NCBI RefSeq assembly: GCF_000238315.3
Contig: NZ_CP011924.1
Coordinates: 455,501 to 519,500 of the forward strand
Length of the DNA stretch: 64,000 bases
Reading direction: 5' to 3'
DNA from: Pseudoalteromonas piscicida
Lineage (GTDB): Bacteria; Pseudomonadota; Gammaproteobacteria; Enterobacterales; Alteromonadaceae
Position 1 is the first letter of the stretch, and every line of letters starts with the position of its first letter. The position numbers were made by a program, and so were the translations under genes. The notes under the pieces are model-generated. The model was not told the DNA's origin. It was given only the letters and a program-made list of their open reading frames with translations, and searched no databases. Shown in pieces: positions 42,346 to 52,595 of the stretch.

Positions 42346-44061
42346 GTGGCTACTAATCAATCAACAGATCTTACGCTTTCCGATGCAGCGCTGAATAATG
42401 ACAGCGGATCGGATGAGCAACAAGAGCAAAAATCAGGCTACTTCAGTGCGCTAAGCGGTGTTGATATGTTGCGCCAGGTTACTCTGGTTATTGCCCTTGC
42501 TATTTGTTTAGCAATCGCAATCTTTATTATCATTTGGGCGCGCCAGCCAGATATGCGTCCGCTTGGTAAATACCCAACAGAAGAACTCGTCGAAACGTTA
42601 GACTTTTTAGACCAACAGAAAATTGAATACCAATTAGATGGTAATACCATTTTAGTTGCTGAGTCGGACTATCAAGACATAAAACTACGCATGGCGCGTG
42701 ACGGCTTTACCCAGTCTCCGAGTTCTGGCACTGATATTCTGATGCAGGATATGGGTTTTGGTGTTAGCCAACGTCTTGAAAGAGAGCGCTTAAAACATAG
42801 TCGTGAGCAACAACTTGCGAGAACAATTGAAGAGTTACAAGACGTAAACCGTGCAAAAGTGTTACTTGCAATTCCAAAAGAAAACGTCTTTGCACGTCGC
42901 GAGAAAAAGCCCTCTGCAACCGTAGTTATTACCCTTAAACGTGGCAAAACGCTTGGCGGCGAAGAAGTTGATTCAATCGTAGACATTGTGGCATCAGCAG
43001 TACAAGGCCTAGAGCCTTCACGCGTGACTGTCACCGATCAAAACGGTCGTCTACTCAACTCTGGTTCTCAAGACTCTTTAGCTGCGCGCTCGAGAAAAGA
43101 GTATGAAATCGAACGTAAGCGTGAACAAGAATATCTAGAAAAAATTGATAGCATCCTGATCCCAACTGTAGGTCTTGGTAACTTTACCGCGCAGGTTGAC
43201 TTAACGATGGACTTCAGCGCAGTTGAAGAAACGCAAAAACGTTATAACCCAGATTTACCTGCGGTTCGTAGCGAAACGACGTATGAAGAAAATAATATTG
43301 GTGGTTTAGCAGTAGGTATTCCGGGTGCGCTGACTAATCAACCTCCTATAAACTCAAATATCCCAGAGGTTGCAGGGCAAGGCGGTAATGGTCAAAGTGC
43401 GACACCAAGCAGTAATCAAAAAGAAGCAACCCGTAACTATGAATTAGATACTACTATTAGCCATAAACGTCAGCAAACTGGGGTTATTCGCCGGATCAGT
43501 GTGAGTGTGGCCGTTGACTACCTCGCAAAACCTGATGCTGAAGGTAACATGGCAATGGCGCCGCGTACGCAAGAAGAGTTAAATAACATCCGTCGTTTGC
43601 TACAAGGTGGTGTGGGCTTTGATATGCAGCGAGGTGATGCACTAGAGGTAGTGACGGTACCATTCGTTCGTGAAGACCTCACTGAAATGCAAGAGATACC
43701 GCTTTGGGAGCAAGACTGGTTTCAAAAGACAATCCGTCTTGCAGCAGGTACCTTAGTGATCATTGTGCTAATCTTAGCGGTAGTAAGACCTATGCTTAAG
43801 CGTCTAATTTACCCAGATGATACGCTTGAAGATTTTGATGAAGATGCGTTGACCAGTGGTGTAGATTTAGGTGACAGTACACTCGATATGCTAAATAACG
43901 AATTCGATGAGTCTGCGGTTGGCTTCTCTTCTGACGGTAGATTACAATTGCCAGACTTACATGGCGACGAGGACTTACTCAAAGCAGTACGTGCCCTAGT
44001 TGCTAACGAACCAGAACTCTCATCACAAGTTGTGAAAGCGTGGTTGACAGAAGATGACTGA
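42346..44061 (+). CDS. fliF: FliF, flagellar MS-ring protein
   Basis: The 571-residue protein starts at GTG with TGGAGAG upstream. It has two membrane segments: one near 47-69 (VTLVIALAICLAIAIFIIIWA) and one near 463-483 (LAAGTLVIIVLILAVVRPML). Between them lie the ring-building domains, with YPTEELVETLDFLDQQKIEYQL and MQDMGFGVSQRLERERLKHSREQQLARTIEEL, read in parts. The C-terminal tail, ending KAVRALVANEPELSSQVVKAWL, binds FliG. FliF forms the MS ring in the inner membrane and is the scaffold for rotor and export gate. It overlaps fliG by 8 bases. Confidence 0.97.
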   Translation: MATNQSTDLTLSDAALNNDSGSDEQQEQKSGYFSALSGVDMLRQVTLVIALAICLAIAIFIIIWARQPDMRPLGKYPTEELVETLDFLDQQKIEYQLDGNTILVAESDYQDIKLRMARDGFTQSPSSGTDILMQDMGFGVSQRLERERLKHSREQQLARTIEELQDVNRAKVLLAIPKENVFARREKKPSATVVITLKRGKTLGGEEVDSIVDIVASAVQGLEPSRVTVTDQNGRLLNSGSQDSLAARSRKEYEIERKREQEYLEKIDSILIPTVGLGNFTAQVDLTMDFSAVEETQKRYNPDLPAVRSETTYEENNIGGLAVGIPGALTNQPPINSNIPEVAGQGGNGQSATPSSNQKEATRNYELDTTISHKRQQTGVIRRISVSVAVDYLAKPDAEGNMAMAPRTQEELNNIRRLLQGGVGFDMQRGDALEVVTVPFVREDLTEMQEIPLWEQDWFQKTIRLAAGTLVIIVLILAVVRPMLKRLIYPDDTLEDFDEDALTSGVDLGDSTLDMLNNEFDESAVGFSSDGRLQLPDLHGDEDLLKAVRALVANEPELSSQVVKAWLTEDD

Positions 44062-45094
44062 TCAAGAACAAAAACAATTGCCCGCAGCCTTTGACGTTGA
44101 CAAGCTAGATGGCGTCGACAAGGCTGCCATCTTACTGCTTAGTTTGACTGAAGAAGATGCGGCTCAGATTTTGAAACACTTAGAGCCGAAGCAAGTGCAA
44201 AAGGTCGGTATGGCAATGGCCTCCATGGATGACCTATCTCAGGCTAAAATAGCAGCTGTGCACAATTTGTTTATCGAACAAATTCAAAGTTTTAGTACGA
44301 TAGGTTTCCAATCGGAAGATTTCATTAAGAAGGCGCTAACCGCAGCACTTGGTGAAGACAAAGCGGCAAGTCTTATTGACCAAATAGTTATGGGCTCTGG
44401 TGCAAAAGGGTTGGATTCGTTGAAGTGGATGGACTCGAAGCAGGTTGCCAATATTATCCGCAACGAGCACCCGCAGATCCAAACGATTGTATTGTCTTAT
44501 TTAGAGCCTGAGCAATCCGCCGAGATTTTGTCTCAGTTTCCTGAGAAAGTACGCTTAGATTTAACAATGCGTATTGCAAACTTAGAAGAAGTGCAACCTG
44601 CGGCACTACAAGAACTAAACGAGATCATGGAGAAGCAGTTCGCTGGTCAAGCTGGTGCACAAGCAGCGAAAATGGGTGGCTTAAAAGCCGCTGCAGATAT
44701 CATGAATTACTTGGATACCAATATTGAAGGTCAGTTGATGGATTCAATCCGAGAACATGACGAAGAAATGTCGCAACAAATTCAAGACCTCATGTTCGTG
44801 TTTGAAAACTTGATGGATGTAGAAGACAGAGGTATTCAGGCTATTCTGCGTGAAGTACAGCAAGACGTACTGATGAAAGCAATAAAAGGTGCAGACGAAT
44901 CTTTGAAAGAAAAGATTATGAAGAATATGTCCAAGCGTGCTGCTGAGATGATGCAAGATGACCTTGAGGCTATGCCTCCAGTACGGATCAGTGAAGTGGA
45001 AGCAGCACAAAAAGAAATTTTGGCAACGGCTAGACGTTTGGCTGACTCAGGCGAAATTATGCTTGGTGGCGGTGGTGGTGAGGAGTTCCTATAA
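44054..45094 (+). CDS. fliG: FliG, flagellar motor switch protein
   Basis: The 346-residue protein shows the FliG domain order: an N-terminal FliF-binding part (LDGVDKAAILLLSLTEEDAAQIL), the middle domain with the EHPQ motif (IIRNEHPQIQTIVLSYL) and a C-terminal torque domain with charged residues (FENLMDVEDRGIQAILREV, LKEKIMKNMSKRAAEMM). It couples MotA-type stators to rotor turning and binds FliM. The tail is glycine-rich (GGGGGEEFL). Its start lies inside the fliF 3' end, so the two are translationally coupled. Confidence 0.97.
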   Translation: MTDQEQKQLPAAFDVDKLDGVDKAAILLLSLTEEDAAQILKHLEPKQVQKVGMAMASMDDLSQAKIAAVHNLFIEQIQSFSTIGFQSEDFIKKALTAALGEDKAASLIDQIVMGSGAKGLDSLKWMDSKQVANIIRNEHPQIQTIVLSYLEPEQSAEILSQFPEKVRLDLTMRIANLEEVQPAALQELNEIMEKQFAGQAGAQAAKMGGLKAAADIMNYLDTNIEGQLMDSIREHDEEMSQQIQDLMFVFENLMDVEDRGIQAILREVQQDVLMKAIKGADESLKEKIMKNMSKRAAEMMQDDLEAMPPVRISEVEAAQKEILATARRLADSGEIMLGGGGGEEFL

Positions 45095-45097
45095 ACC

Positions 45098-45913
45098 ATG
45101 GTCGATAAAAAGTTGTATAAAGGCCGCCCAGTCAGCACCGAAGCGCTGGATGAGTTATTAGAAAACTGGCCCATTCCAGATGTTACGGATAAGCCCGAAA
45201 AATTCCGCGGTCGTTCGACCGCATTCGGTACACCGCTTGAAGAGCTGTATACGAAAAAGCAGGCACACTCCGAACCTGAGCCACAAGAGCCTGAATTTCC
45301 TACTTTGACCATTGAAGAATTAGAGCAGATCCGTCAGGACGCCTACGACGAAGGAATAAAGCAAGGCCATGAACAGGGCTATATTGAAGGCTTTGACAAA
45401 GGGGTTTCTGAAGGTAAAGAAGCCGGTTATAAAGAAGGCGTAGAAATAGGTAAAGAAAAGGGACTTGAGGAAGCACAACCTCTCATTGAAGAAAGGATGA
45501 AAGCGCTATCCGCTATTCTAGATAGCATGCAAACGCCACTGAATAAGGTTGATGATGAGTGTGAAAAGCAGCTGGTAGTACTCGTCAATTTATTGGCAGA
45601 GCAGGTTATTTTTAAAGAACTCAAAACCTCGCCTGAACTCATTTTAAACGCGTTGAAAAAAGCAATGGACGCGCTGCCTGTCAAAGATCAAACAGTACGC
45701 ATCCATCTGCATCCAGAAGATTTAGCCTTAGTGCAAGCCATGTACGGCGAAGAACATATACAATCACAGCATTGGCAGTTACTTCCAGAGCCGACGTTGG
45801 ACAGAGGTGGCTGCGAGGTGAAGACGCCACAGTCATCCATTGATATGACGCTTAAGAACCGTATTAGCGAAGTGTTGGAATCATTTTTGCAGGATAGCGG
45901 TATAAACCAATAA
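45098..45913 (+). CDS. fliH: FliH, flagellar export ATPase regulator
   Basis: The 271-residue protein has the FliH layout. The N terminus begins MVDKKLYKGRPVS. A long central helix is built from glycine repeats of GxxxG type (GIKQGHEQGYIEGFDKG and VSEGKEAGYKEGVEIGKEK, about residues 87-125), and the C-terminal domain (VLVNLLAEQVIFKEL ... IHLHPEDLALV) binds the FliI ATPase. FliH forms the peripheral stalk of the export ATPase at the C ring. It lies 3 bases after fliG. The repeat is normal for FliH and is not a sequencing artefact. Confidence 0.93.
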   Translation: MVDKKLYKGRPVSTEALDELLENWPIPDVTDKPEKFRGRSTAFGTPLEELYTKKQAHSEPEPQEPEFPTLTIEELEQIRQDAYDEGIKQGHEQGYIEGFDKGVSEGKEAGYKEGVEIGKEKGLEEAQPLIEERMKALSAILDSMQTPLNKVDDECEKQLVVLVNLLAEQVIFKELKTSPELILNALKKAMDALPVKDQTVRIHLHPEDLALVQAMYGEEHIQSQHWQLLPEPTLDRGGCEVKTPQSSIDMTLKNRISEVLESFLQDSGINQ

Positions 45914-45985
45914 TACTGCACTGTTATCTAGATAAGCGAAGCAATCAAAACAGGATAACGATGCCTTCCTAAGGTAATTGCGAAC

Positions 45986-47317
45986 ATGTCGACATCTGCT
46001 GCTATGAGCGAGCGCATCAGTAAGTATCAGAAATTTATCAAACCATACGGGGTTGCGGTTGCAGGCAGCCTCACCCGTGTGGTTGGCCTCACCCTTGAAG
46101 CTAGGGGGCTAAGTGCTCCCGTCGGCAGTCAATGTAAAATCGAGACGCTGGGCGGTTTTATTGATGCAGAAGTCATCGGTTTCAATCAAGAAACGCTTTA
46201 CCTTATGCCAAACGATCATATTACAGGCGTCCTTCCTGGAGCACGAGTGATCCCAAAAGTTAAGGATGCTGGATTGCCTGTCGGAATGGGTCTACTTGGC
46301 CGCGTAGTTGACGGACTTGGTAGGCCACTAGATGGCCTTGGTGCCATTGACGCTGAGAAACATCTTAAATTTGCCGCAGCGCCTATTAACCCGCTTGCAA
46401 GGCGTCCAATCGACTCACCAATGGATGTAGGTGTACGCGCGATAAATTCGATCGTGACAGTGGGTCAAGGTCAACGTATGGGTCTGTTTGCAGGGAGTGG
46501 TGTGGGTAAATCGGTACTGCTTGGCATGATGACACGAGGCAGTGAAGCGGATGTTATTGTCGTAGGCTTGGTCGGTGAACGTGGTCGTGAGGTGAAAGAA
46601 TTTATTGATGAGATTTTGGGCGCCGAGGGTAGAAGCCGCTCCGTAGTGGTTGCCGCTCCCGCCGATGCCTCACCGCTGATGCGTTTAAAAGGCTGTGAAA
46701 GTGCTGTGACTATTGCGGAGTATTTTCGCGATCAAGGGTTAAATGTACTGTTGTTATTGGATTCAGTGACGCGCTATGCCATGGCACAGCGTGAGATAGC
46801 GCTTGCGGTAGGCGAGCCGCCAGCCACAAAAGGGTATCCGCCTTCCGTGTTTGCAAAGCTCCCAGCATTGGTTGAGCGCGCAGGTAATGGTGGTGAAGGA
46901 CAAGGCTCAATTACCGCATTTTTTACGGTATTGAGTGAAGGTGATGATATGCAAGACCCCATTGCCGATGCTGCCCGAGCTATTTTGGATGGTCATATTG
47001 TATTATCACGAGAGCTTGCCGATAGTGGTCATTATCCAGCGATAGATATTGAAAAGTCCATTAGTCGAGTGATGCCTCAAGTGGTATCAGAGGCACACAT
47101 GCAACAAGCCAGAGTGCTCAAACAAGTCTATTCAATGTACCAGCAAAATAAAGACATGATCACCTTAGGTGCTTATCAACGTGGCAGTGATCAGATGCTA
47201 GATCAGGCGATAAATATGATGCCTGCGGTGAATAACTTCCTTCAGCAAGGCATGAAAGACGTGATCAATTACGACGAGTGTTTACAAGGCCTCGCTAAGC
47301 TACTAGGACAAGCATAA
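45986..47317 (+). CDS. fliI: FliI, flagellar type III export ATPase
   Basis: The 443-residue protein is an F1-beta-like ATPase. Walker A is [17 protein letters not shown] near 168-184, the catalytic Glu lies in [15 protein letters not shown], Walker B in [20 protein letters not shown], and [18 protein letters not shown] follows. It powers and orders export of rod, hook and filament proteins together with FliH and FliJ. The 72-base gap after fliH contains no gene or clear promoter. fliJ follows with a 1-base overlap. Confidence 0.97.
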   Translation: MSTSAAMSERISKYQKFIKPYGVAVAGSLTRVVGLTLEARGLSAPVGSQCKIETLGGFIDAEVIGFNQETLYLMPNDHITGVLPGARVIPKVKDAGLPVGMGLLGRVVDGLGRPLDGLGAIDAEKHLKFAAAPINPLARRPIDSPMDVGVRAINSIVTVGQGQRMGLFAGSGVGKSVLLGMMTRGSEADVIVVGLVGERGREVKEFIDEILGAEGRSRSVVVAAPADASPLMRLKGCESAVTIAEYFRDQGLNVLLLLDSVTRYAMAQREIALAVGEPPATKGYPPSVFAKLPALVERAGNGGEGQGSITAFFTVLSEGDDMQDPIADAARAILDGHIVLSRELADSGHYPAIDIEKSISRVMPQVVSEAHMQQARVLKQVYSMYQQNKDMITLGAYQRGSDQMLDQAINMMPAVNNFLQQGMKDVINYDECLQGLAKLLGQA

Positions 47318-47763
47318 TGGCAAATAACAAACTGACTTTATTGCTTAAGCTAGAAAAAGACAAAGAAGATAACCTTCGAGCGAATTTTGTTCAAGCGCAG
47401 CAGCACTTAGCAACAAACCAACAACGGTTATCGGGACTAAACGATTTCCGTCTGGAATACAGCATGCAGCTTCATAGTAAAGCACAAGTTGGTCTGTCTA
47501 GTGGCGGTTTCAATCAATACCATAACTTTATTAATAAGATTGAGCAGGCTATTGATCAGCAAGCAAAAACGGTCAACACCGCGAAGCAGGTGGTTGAACA
47601 ACGCCGCAAGCTATGGCTAGCACAGCAGGCTAAAACGAAGGCAATTGAAAAGCTTATCGAGAAGCAAGCCCTTGCGAAGCAAACTCGTCTTGCCAAAGCA
47701 GAGCAAAAGATGCTTGATGAGTTTGCAACGAATCAGTTTGTACGAAGAGAGCGTGCTTGGTAA
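47317..47763 (+). CDS. fliJ: FliJ, flagellar export stalk protein
   Basis: The 148-residue protein is almost entirely a charged antiparallel coiled coil (LLLKLEKDKEDNLRANFVQAQQHLA ... RRKLWLAQQAKTKAIEKLIEK, read in parts), the hallmark of FliJ, which sits in the centre of the FliI hexamer and escorts chaperones. Its ATG overlaps the fliI stop by one base. After it comes a 142-base gap (47764-47905) before fliK, in which I see no sigma-54, sigma-28 or terminator signal that stands scrutiny. Confidence 0.93.
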   Translation: MANNKLTLLLKLEKDKEDNLRANFVQAQQHLATNQQRLSGLNDFRLEYSMQLHSKAQVGLSSGGFNQYHNFINKIEQAIDQQAKTVNTAKQVVEQRRKLWLAQQAKTKAIEKLIEKQALAKQTRLAKAEQKMLDEFATNQFVRRERAW

Positions 47764-47905
47764 GTTGGCTCGAAATATGCTTCGTAATAATCAGCGTTTT
47801 ATTATTTAGGTAGTTCACTCGTAAAAGTCACTAATATTCATAGTGTTGGTTTTTAACGGTGTATTACAACGGCAGGACATTGCCACTTTATGAGGTAGCT
47901 TTAAG

Positions 47906-49993
47906 ATGAATCTAATGCTTGCATCCATGCTGCAACGAGGCAGTAACGAGGTTGATATTAAAGAAAAATCCCAAGATATGGATGCTGAGGGTTCTGAGGG
48001 CGGCTCTGGGTTTAGTGCTTTAATGGCAGAGTTAGCTGAACAAGAGAGTGCAAACAAGCAGGTAAAAGAGTCTGCAGATCCTGTAACCTCAGATCTGGAT
48101 GTGCCAATAGATAGCGAAGTAGCATTAGATGATGCTCCGCAGTCTGATAGTAAAGCACAAGCCTCTTCTTCTAAGCAGCAAGGGGAAGCACCAACTTCTA
48201 CTGTTAGCTACACTGACAAAGGTCAGGTAGTTGTGGACAAACCACTCCCAGATTCCCCTGATAATGACTTGTATGCTCAGATCAACGCTGCAAAACAGCA
48301 GAGCACTTCATTAAGTCAAATCCCAACAGCAATTGCGCAATCAGTCAAAGAAGCATTGGGCAATGCTTCTTCGGCTGATGAAGAGGTTGTAGCTAGCGAT
48401 AGTGCACTGTCTCAGGAGCAACTACAAGACGAAGCAAGTCAACTCAGTCGAGGGGGGAAAGGCCAAACTGAAAACGCCGGTACTAAGCCAACCTCGTTAT
48501 TACAGCAGGCAGCTTTTTTGGACAGCCAAGACTCAGAAGGTGAGGTTGCTAAACCTTCGTTATTGAATGACAGTTCAGAAACTGAAGAGCAAATATTACA
48601 GCCTAAGTTACAAAAGGATACTAGCACTCAAGCCTTGGTTACCAATACAAACATAGAAAAACGGGAGACAAGCGCTAATAAGTCAATCGGGTCTCAAGTT
48701 GAAAGTGAGTCTGAAACCGCGCAACTGGAAGAACTCTTAGCTGCTAAGAAATCAGAACTTGCTCAATCGGTTTCCTCATCTGAAGCTAAGCAATCAGAGG
48801 CAAAGCAAACCGTCTCTGAGGCTAGTGCACAAACTGCAAAAGACAAAAACGCAGTAAGTACTAAAAGCACTACAGATGTGCAAACTATGGTAGAAAAGTT
48901 GACCGTACAGCAACAACAAGAATTAAAAGCCGTGATAGCTGGTAAGCTGGATATTTATGATGCATCACCAAGTGTACAAAAAGCCGTAGCTCAATTAATT
49001 GGTAAAGGTGTTGATATCGCAGATGCACAGCAATTTAAAGCATTTGTGCCATCCTCTGTCGTAACACAAACTACAACAAACACGCCGCAAGAAGCTGCTA
49101 CGGATGTTAAAAACACTACCCAAGCGTCTTTTAATGTAAATAGCGCGCAAGAAAAGTCTAACAATAGTGAGCAGCAGGCTGTGGCAGTTAAAGAGGATGA
49201 ACGTGCTGAAAAAAATATAGCTGTAAATAAATTGACTAGCGATGAAAAGTTGGCAGCAGAGAAGCAAAGTTCAGAAAAACAGAACTTAGAAAAACAAATA
49301 AGTGAAAAGATAGTTGATAAAGAAAATAGTAAGCTGATGCAAGCGGAAGCAAGCATCGCGAAAGAGACGGTTAAAAATGAGCGTCAATCGGCTAATGCTG
49401 CAACAGCGATACCAACTCCAGTCAAGCCTGAAGCAAGTCCTTTAAGCGCATCGCAAGACACTAGCTCACTAAACCAAACATTGAAAGAAGTTCAGCAAAT
49501 TCAACAGTCTCAGCCAACAAACCAAAGCACAACACAGACAAAGCAAGCAACAGATGCTAATCTTCAACAGGCGATTAACATAGCTCGTCAGGATGCAGCT
49601 AAAGAGCTGCATCAACGGGTAGGACTGATGCTAAACATTAACAATAAGGAAGCTGAGATTCGCTTAGACCCGCCAGAGCTTGGGGCGATGCAAATTCGGA
49701 TAAAAAGCGATGCAGAGCAGGCCCAAGTGAATATTGTGGTGCAAAATCAGCAAGCTAAAGAATTGTTAGAGCAATCACTTCCAAGACTAAGAGAAATGTT
49801 AGCTGAGCAGGGTATTGAGCTGGGTGACAGCCAAATATCACATCAGCAAGGTGGAAATACTGAATCAGAGTCGCAAACTGCTGGTGGCAATACGAGTGGA
49901 CAGCAAACTCTAGGTGATGAATCGGGGATTTCTGATAATTCGCAATCGCCGCAAAAGAGAAATACTGATTCTGCAATAGATTACTATGCCTAA
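47906..49993 (+). CDS. fliK: FliK, flagellar hook-length control protein
   Basis: The 695-residue protein has a long, Gln/Ser/Glu-rich, low-complexity ruler region with short repeats such as SEKQNLEKQISEK (about 455-470) and a conserved C-terminal Flg_hook domain (about 550-650: LHQRVGLMLNINNKEAEIRLDPPELG, MQIRIKSDAEQAQVNIVVQNQ, in parts). FliK is secreted and measures the hook. On contact with FlhB it switches export from hook to filament. It is long, as in other marine polar flagella. GAGGTAGC lies before the ATG. Confidence 0.93.
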   Translation: MNLMLASMLQRGSNEVDIKEKSQDMDAEGSEGGSGFSALMAELAEQESANKQVKESADPVTSDLDVPIDSEVALDDAPQSDSKAQASSSKQQGEAPTSTVSYTDKGQVVVDKPLPDSPDNDLYAQINAAKQQSTSLSQIPTAIAQSVKEALGNASSADEEVVASDSALSQEQLQDEASQLSRGGKGQTENAGTKPTSLLQQAAFLDSQDSEGEVAKPSLLNDSSETEEQILQPKLQKDTSTQALVTNTNIEKRETSANKSIGSQVESESETAQLEELLAAKKSELAQSVSSSEAKQSEAKQTVSEASAQTAKDKNAVSTKSTTDVQTMVEKLTVQQQQELKAVIAGKLDIYDASPSVQKAVAQLIGKGVDIADAQQFKAFVPSSVVTQTTTNTPQEAATDVKNTTQASFNVNSAQEKSNNSEQQAVAVKEDERAEKNIAVNKLTSDEKLAAEKQSSEKQNLEKQISEKIVDKENSKLMQAEASIAKETVKNERQSANAATAIPTPVKPEASPLSASQDTSSLNQTLKEVQQIQQSQPTNQSTTQTKQATDANLQQAINIARQDAAKELHQRVGLMLNINNKEAEIRLDPPELGAMQIRIKSDAEQAQVNIVVQNQQAKELLEQSLPRLREMLAEQGIELGDSQISHQQGGNTESESQTAGGNTSGQQTLGDESGISDNSQSPQKRNTDSAIDYYA

Positions 49994-50036
49994 CACCTGC
50001 TATTATTATAATTAATAAAGATCATAAGGGCTTGCT

Positions 50037-50561
50037 ATGGCTGAAGAAACCGACTTAGAAATAGAAGAAACGGGTGGTTCTAAGAAAAAGCTGATTATCA
50101 TTATTGCCGCTGCGGTATTGATACTCGGCGGTGTCGCAGGGTTTTTCTTATTTTCAGGCTCAGACGCACCAGAAGAATCCTTAGCAGAAGAGACGACAGC
50201 AAGCGAAGTTAAAGCGGAGCAAGGTAGCGCTGCGCAAATGGGGAGCGCACTGTACGTTGCTATGCCTCGCCCGTTTGTTTTTAATGTACCAGGTGCTAGT
50301 CGCGATAGAATTGTGCAAATTAAAGTTCAGCTGCTGGTTCGCGGTGATGTTAATGAAGAAGTAGCAAAGAAGCATATTCCCTTGATTGAAGGTACTTTAC
50401 TGAGCGTGTTTTCAACGACTACTGCTGATGAGTTAAGCACAAGTGCAGGTAAAGAAACGTTGCGCTTAACGGCGCTAGATAAAGTCCAAGCTGCGATGGA
50501 AGGGGTTGAAGGTAGCAAAGTAATCGAGCGTGTGTTGTTTACTGGCTTTGTGATGCAATAA
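50037..50561 (+). CDS. fliL: FliL, flagellar basal body-associated protein
   Basis: The 174-residue protein has a short acidic N terminus, one membrane segment (KKLIIIIAAAVLILGGVAGFFLFSG, about 20-43) and a periplasmic FliL domain (MPRPFVFNVPG, QIKVQLLVRGDVNEEVAKKHIPLIEG, in parts). It forms a ring around the stator units and supports torque. fliM follows after 10 bases. Confidence 0.94.
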   Translation: MAEETDLEIEETGGSKKKLIIIIAAAVLILGGVAGFFLFSGSDAPEESLAEETTASEVKAEQGSAAQMGSALYVAMPRPFVFNVPGASRDRIVQIKVQLLVRGDVNEEVAKKHIPLIEGTLLSVFSTTTADELSTSAGKETLRLTALDKVQAAMEGVEGSKVIERVLFTGFVMQ

Positions 50562-50571
50562 GGTAGTATTT

Positions 50572-51666
50572 GTGAGCGATTTATTATCCCAAGACGAAAT
50601 TGATGCACTACTCCATGGTGTAGATGAAGTCGAAGAAGACGAAATCGGTGATGGTGGTGACGGCGAAGGTGCTGGTGCCTTACAGTATGACTTTTCGTCT
50701 CAAGATAGAATTGTGCGTGGGCGAATGCCGACGCTTGAAATCGTAAATGAACGATTTGCCCGCCATATGCGGATCAGCCTTTTCAACATGATGCGCCGCA
50801 CCGCTGAGGTCTCTATCAACGGCGTACAAATGCTGAAATTTGGCGAATATATCCATACTCTATTCGTTCCTACCAGCTTGAATATGGTGCGCTTTAGACC
50901 GCTAAAAGGTACTGGCCTGATAACCATGGAAGCGCGTCTGGTCTTTATTCTTGTAGACAACTTTTTTGGTGGGGATGGTCGTTATCATGCCAAGATCGAG
51001 GGGCGTGAGTTTACACCAACGGAACGTCGTATCGTGCAGATGCTCCTTAAGATCATCTTTGAAGATTACAAAGAAGCCTGGGCGCCGGTGATGGATGTGT
51101 CGTTTGAATACCTCGACTCAGAGGTGAACCCAGCGATGGCTAATATTGTGTCACCTACAGAAGTGGTGGTGATTAGCTCTTTTCACATCGAGTTAGACGG
51201 TGGAGGGGGCGATTTCCATATTTCACTGCCTTACTCTATGTTAGAACCTATTCGAGAATTGCTCGATGCCGGTGTTCAATCAGATACTGAAGATACCGAT
51301 CTACGTTGGAGTAAGGCGCTTCGTGATGAGATTATGGATGTAGAAGTTGAGATTTCTTCCCAGTTACTGGAAGTTGACTTATCGCTTGAGCAAATAATGA
51401 AGCTTCAAGCTGGTGATGTTATTCCTGTGGAAATGCCAGAGCATGTAACGGTTTTTATTGAAGAATTGCCAACGTTTAGAGCAAAAATGGGCCGTTCTCG
51501 TGACAATGTCGCGTTGCAGATCAGTGAAAAAATTAAACGTCCAGAATCAGTTAAGTCTGAGCTTCATGTATTTACCAAAGGTGGTAAAAAGCTCGACTCT
51601 GATGCTGAACTGGCAGAATTAGAAGAAGATCTACATCTTTCCGAAGGTGTAGATTTAGATTGGTAG
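50572..51666 (+). CDS. fliM: FliM, flagellar motor switch protein
   Basis: The 364-residue protein starts at GTG. Its N terminus, LLSQDEIDALLHGVDEVEED, is the segment that binds phosphorylated CheY. The middle domain (YDFSSQDRIVRGRMPTLEIVNERFARH, in parts) contacts FliG, and the C-terminal domain (LLEVDLSLEQIMKLQAGDVIPVEMPEH, in parts) is SpoA/FliN-like. It is the switch through which the cheY-cheZ-cheA genes at the window's end act. A 72-base gap without visible signals separates it from fliN. Confidence 0.97.
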   Translation: MSDLLSQDEIDALLHGVDEVEEDEIGDGGDGEGAGALQYDFSSQDRIVRGRMPTLEIVNERFARHMRISLFNMMRRTAEVSINGVQMLKFGEYIHTLFVPTSLNMVRFRPLKGTGLITMEARLVFILVDNFFGGDGRYHAKIEGREFTPTERRIVQMLLKIIFEDYKEAWAPVMDVSFEYLDSEVNPAMANIVSPTEVVVISSFHIELDGGGGDFHISLPYSMLEPIRELLDAGVQSDTEDTDLRWSKALRDEIMDVEVEISSQLLEVDLSLEQIMKLQAGDVIPVEMPEHVTVFIEELPTFRAKMGRSRDNVALQISEKIKRPESVKSELHVFTKGGKKLDSDAELAELEEDLHLSEGVDLDW

Positions 51667-51738
51667 TCGCGGACTTGTATACGCAAAATCGTGAGACTAA
51701 TTATGGACAACAAATTAACTTAATCAGGTAGTAATCCA

Positions 51739-52137
51739 ATGAGCGATGATCAAGATACTATGGACGAATGGGCAGCAGCACTCGCTGAAGCCGAAGGTGC
51801 CGAAGGTGGCAGTGAGCCAGAAGTTGCAGAGTTAGATGAACTCAAAGATTCAGCGCCTGCATTATCGTCAGATGAAAAACGAAAACTCGATACCATTTTA
51901 GACATTCCAGTTACCATTTCTATGGAAGTTGGCCGCTCTAAAATTAATATTCGTAACTTATTACAGCTAAATCAGGGCTCTGTTGTTGAGCTGGATCGAG
52001 TAGCTGGTGAACCGCTGGATGTACTTGTTAACGGTACGTTGATCGCACACGGTGAAGTGGTTGTAGTAAACGACAAGTTTGGTATTCGCTTAACGGACGT
52101 CATTAGTCAGGTTGAGCGTATTAAAAAGCTACGTTAA
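51739..52137 (+). CDS. fliN: FliN, flagellar motor switch protein
   Basis: The 132-residue protein has an acidic N-terminal extension rich in Glu and Asp and a C-terminal SpoA domain (LDIPVTISMEVGRSKINIRNLLQLNQGSVVELDR, in parts, then VNDKFGIRLTDVIS). FliN forms the base of the C ring and docks FliH. Its stop overlaps the fliO start by one base (TAATG), so the two are coupled. Confidence 0.97.
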   Translation: MSDDQDTMDEWAAALAEAEGAEGGSEPEVAELDELKDSAPALSSDEKRKLDTILDIPVTISMEVGRSKINIRNLLQLNQGSVVELDRVAGEPLDVLVNGTLIAHGEVVVVNDKFGIRLTDVISQVERIKKLR

Positions 52138-52595
52138 TGCGCTGGGGTTGGTCTTTAGCAGTGTTTGGCATCGCTTTTTATACACGGGCTGTCACTGCAA
52201 CAACCTCAGAGACAGTACCTAAATCTTCTGTAGGGGCTGGTACCGCGGGGTTAAGCTCAGAGCTACTTTCCATGGGATTGTCTCTGATGTTGGTGATCCT
52301 ACTTATTTTAGGCTTAGCGTTCGTTTTAAAACGTTTAAATCCCAATATTGTAAACCAGAAAGACTTTAAGGTGATCCGAAGTATATCGCTCGGTACTAAA
52401 GAACGTTTGCTGGTTATCGAGTTGGATGAAAAGCAGCACTTGCTTGGAGTAACACCAAATAATATCAACTACTTATACCAGTTGGAAACACCGTTAGATG
52501 ATGTTAGCCGAACGCCATTTGCAAATGAGTTACAAAAGTTTTTAGCGGGCAAAGGGCAAGTAGACAATAACCATAATAAGAAAAGTCATGATTAG
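52137..52595 (+). CDS. fliO: FliO, flagellar export-gate assembly protein
   Basis: The 152-residue protein has an N-terminal hydrophobic segment ([16 protein letters not shown]) that may be a signal-like anchor, one clear membrane segment ([24 protein letters not shown], about 43-66) and a small cytoplasmic domain ([29 protein letters not shown], in parts) typical of FliO. FliO helps assemble the FliP ring. The 3' end overlaps fliP by 8 bases. FliO is poorly conserved, so the order fliN-fliO-fliP is important evidence. Confidence 0.92.
   Translation: MRWGWSLAVFGIAFYTRAVTATTSETVPKSSVGAGTAGLSSELLSMGLSLMLVILLILGLAFVLKRLNPNIVNQKDFKVIRSISLGTKERLLVIELDEKQHLLGVTPNNINYLYQLETPLDDVSRTPFANELQKFLAGKGQVDNNHNKKSHD

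Noticed and set aside
45340..45475. Gly-rich tandem pattern in fliH as a possible artefact
   Set aside because: GxxxG repeats are a known feature of FliH.
47764..47905. Sigma-54 promoter upstream of fliK
   Set aside because: The nearest GG/GC pairs are 9 or 5 bases apart, and no other element fits.
49203..49330. SEKQ/EKQ tract in fliK as a microsatellite or phase-variable repeat
   Set aside because: The DNA repeat units are diverged, and such low-complexity tracts are normal in the FliK ruler region.
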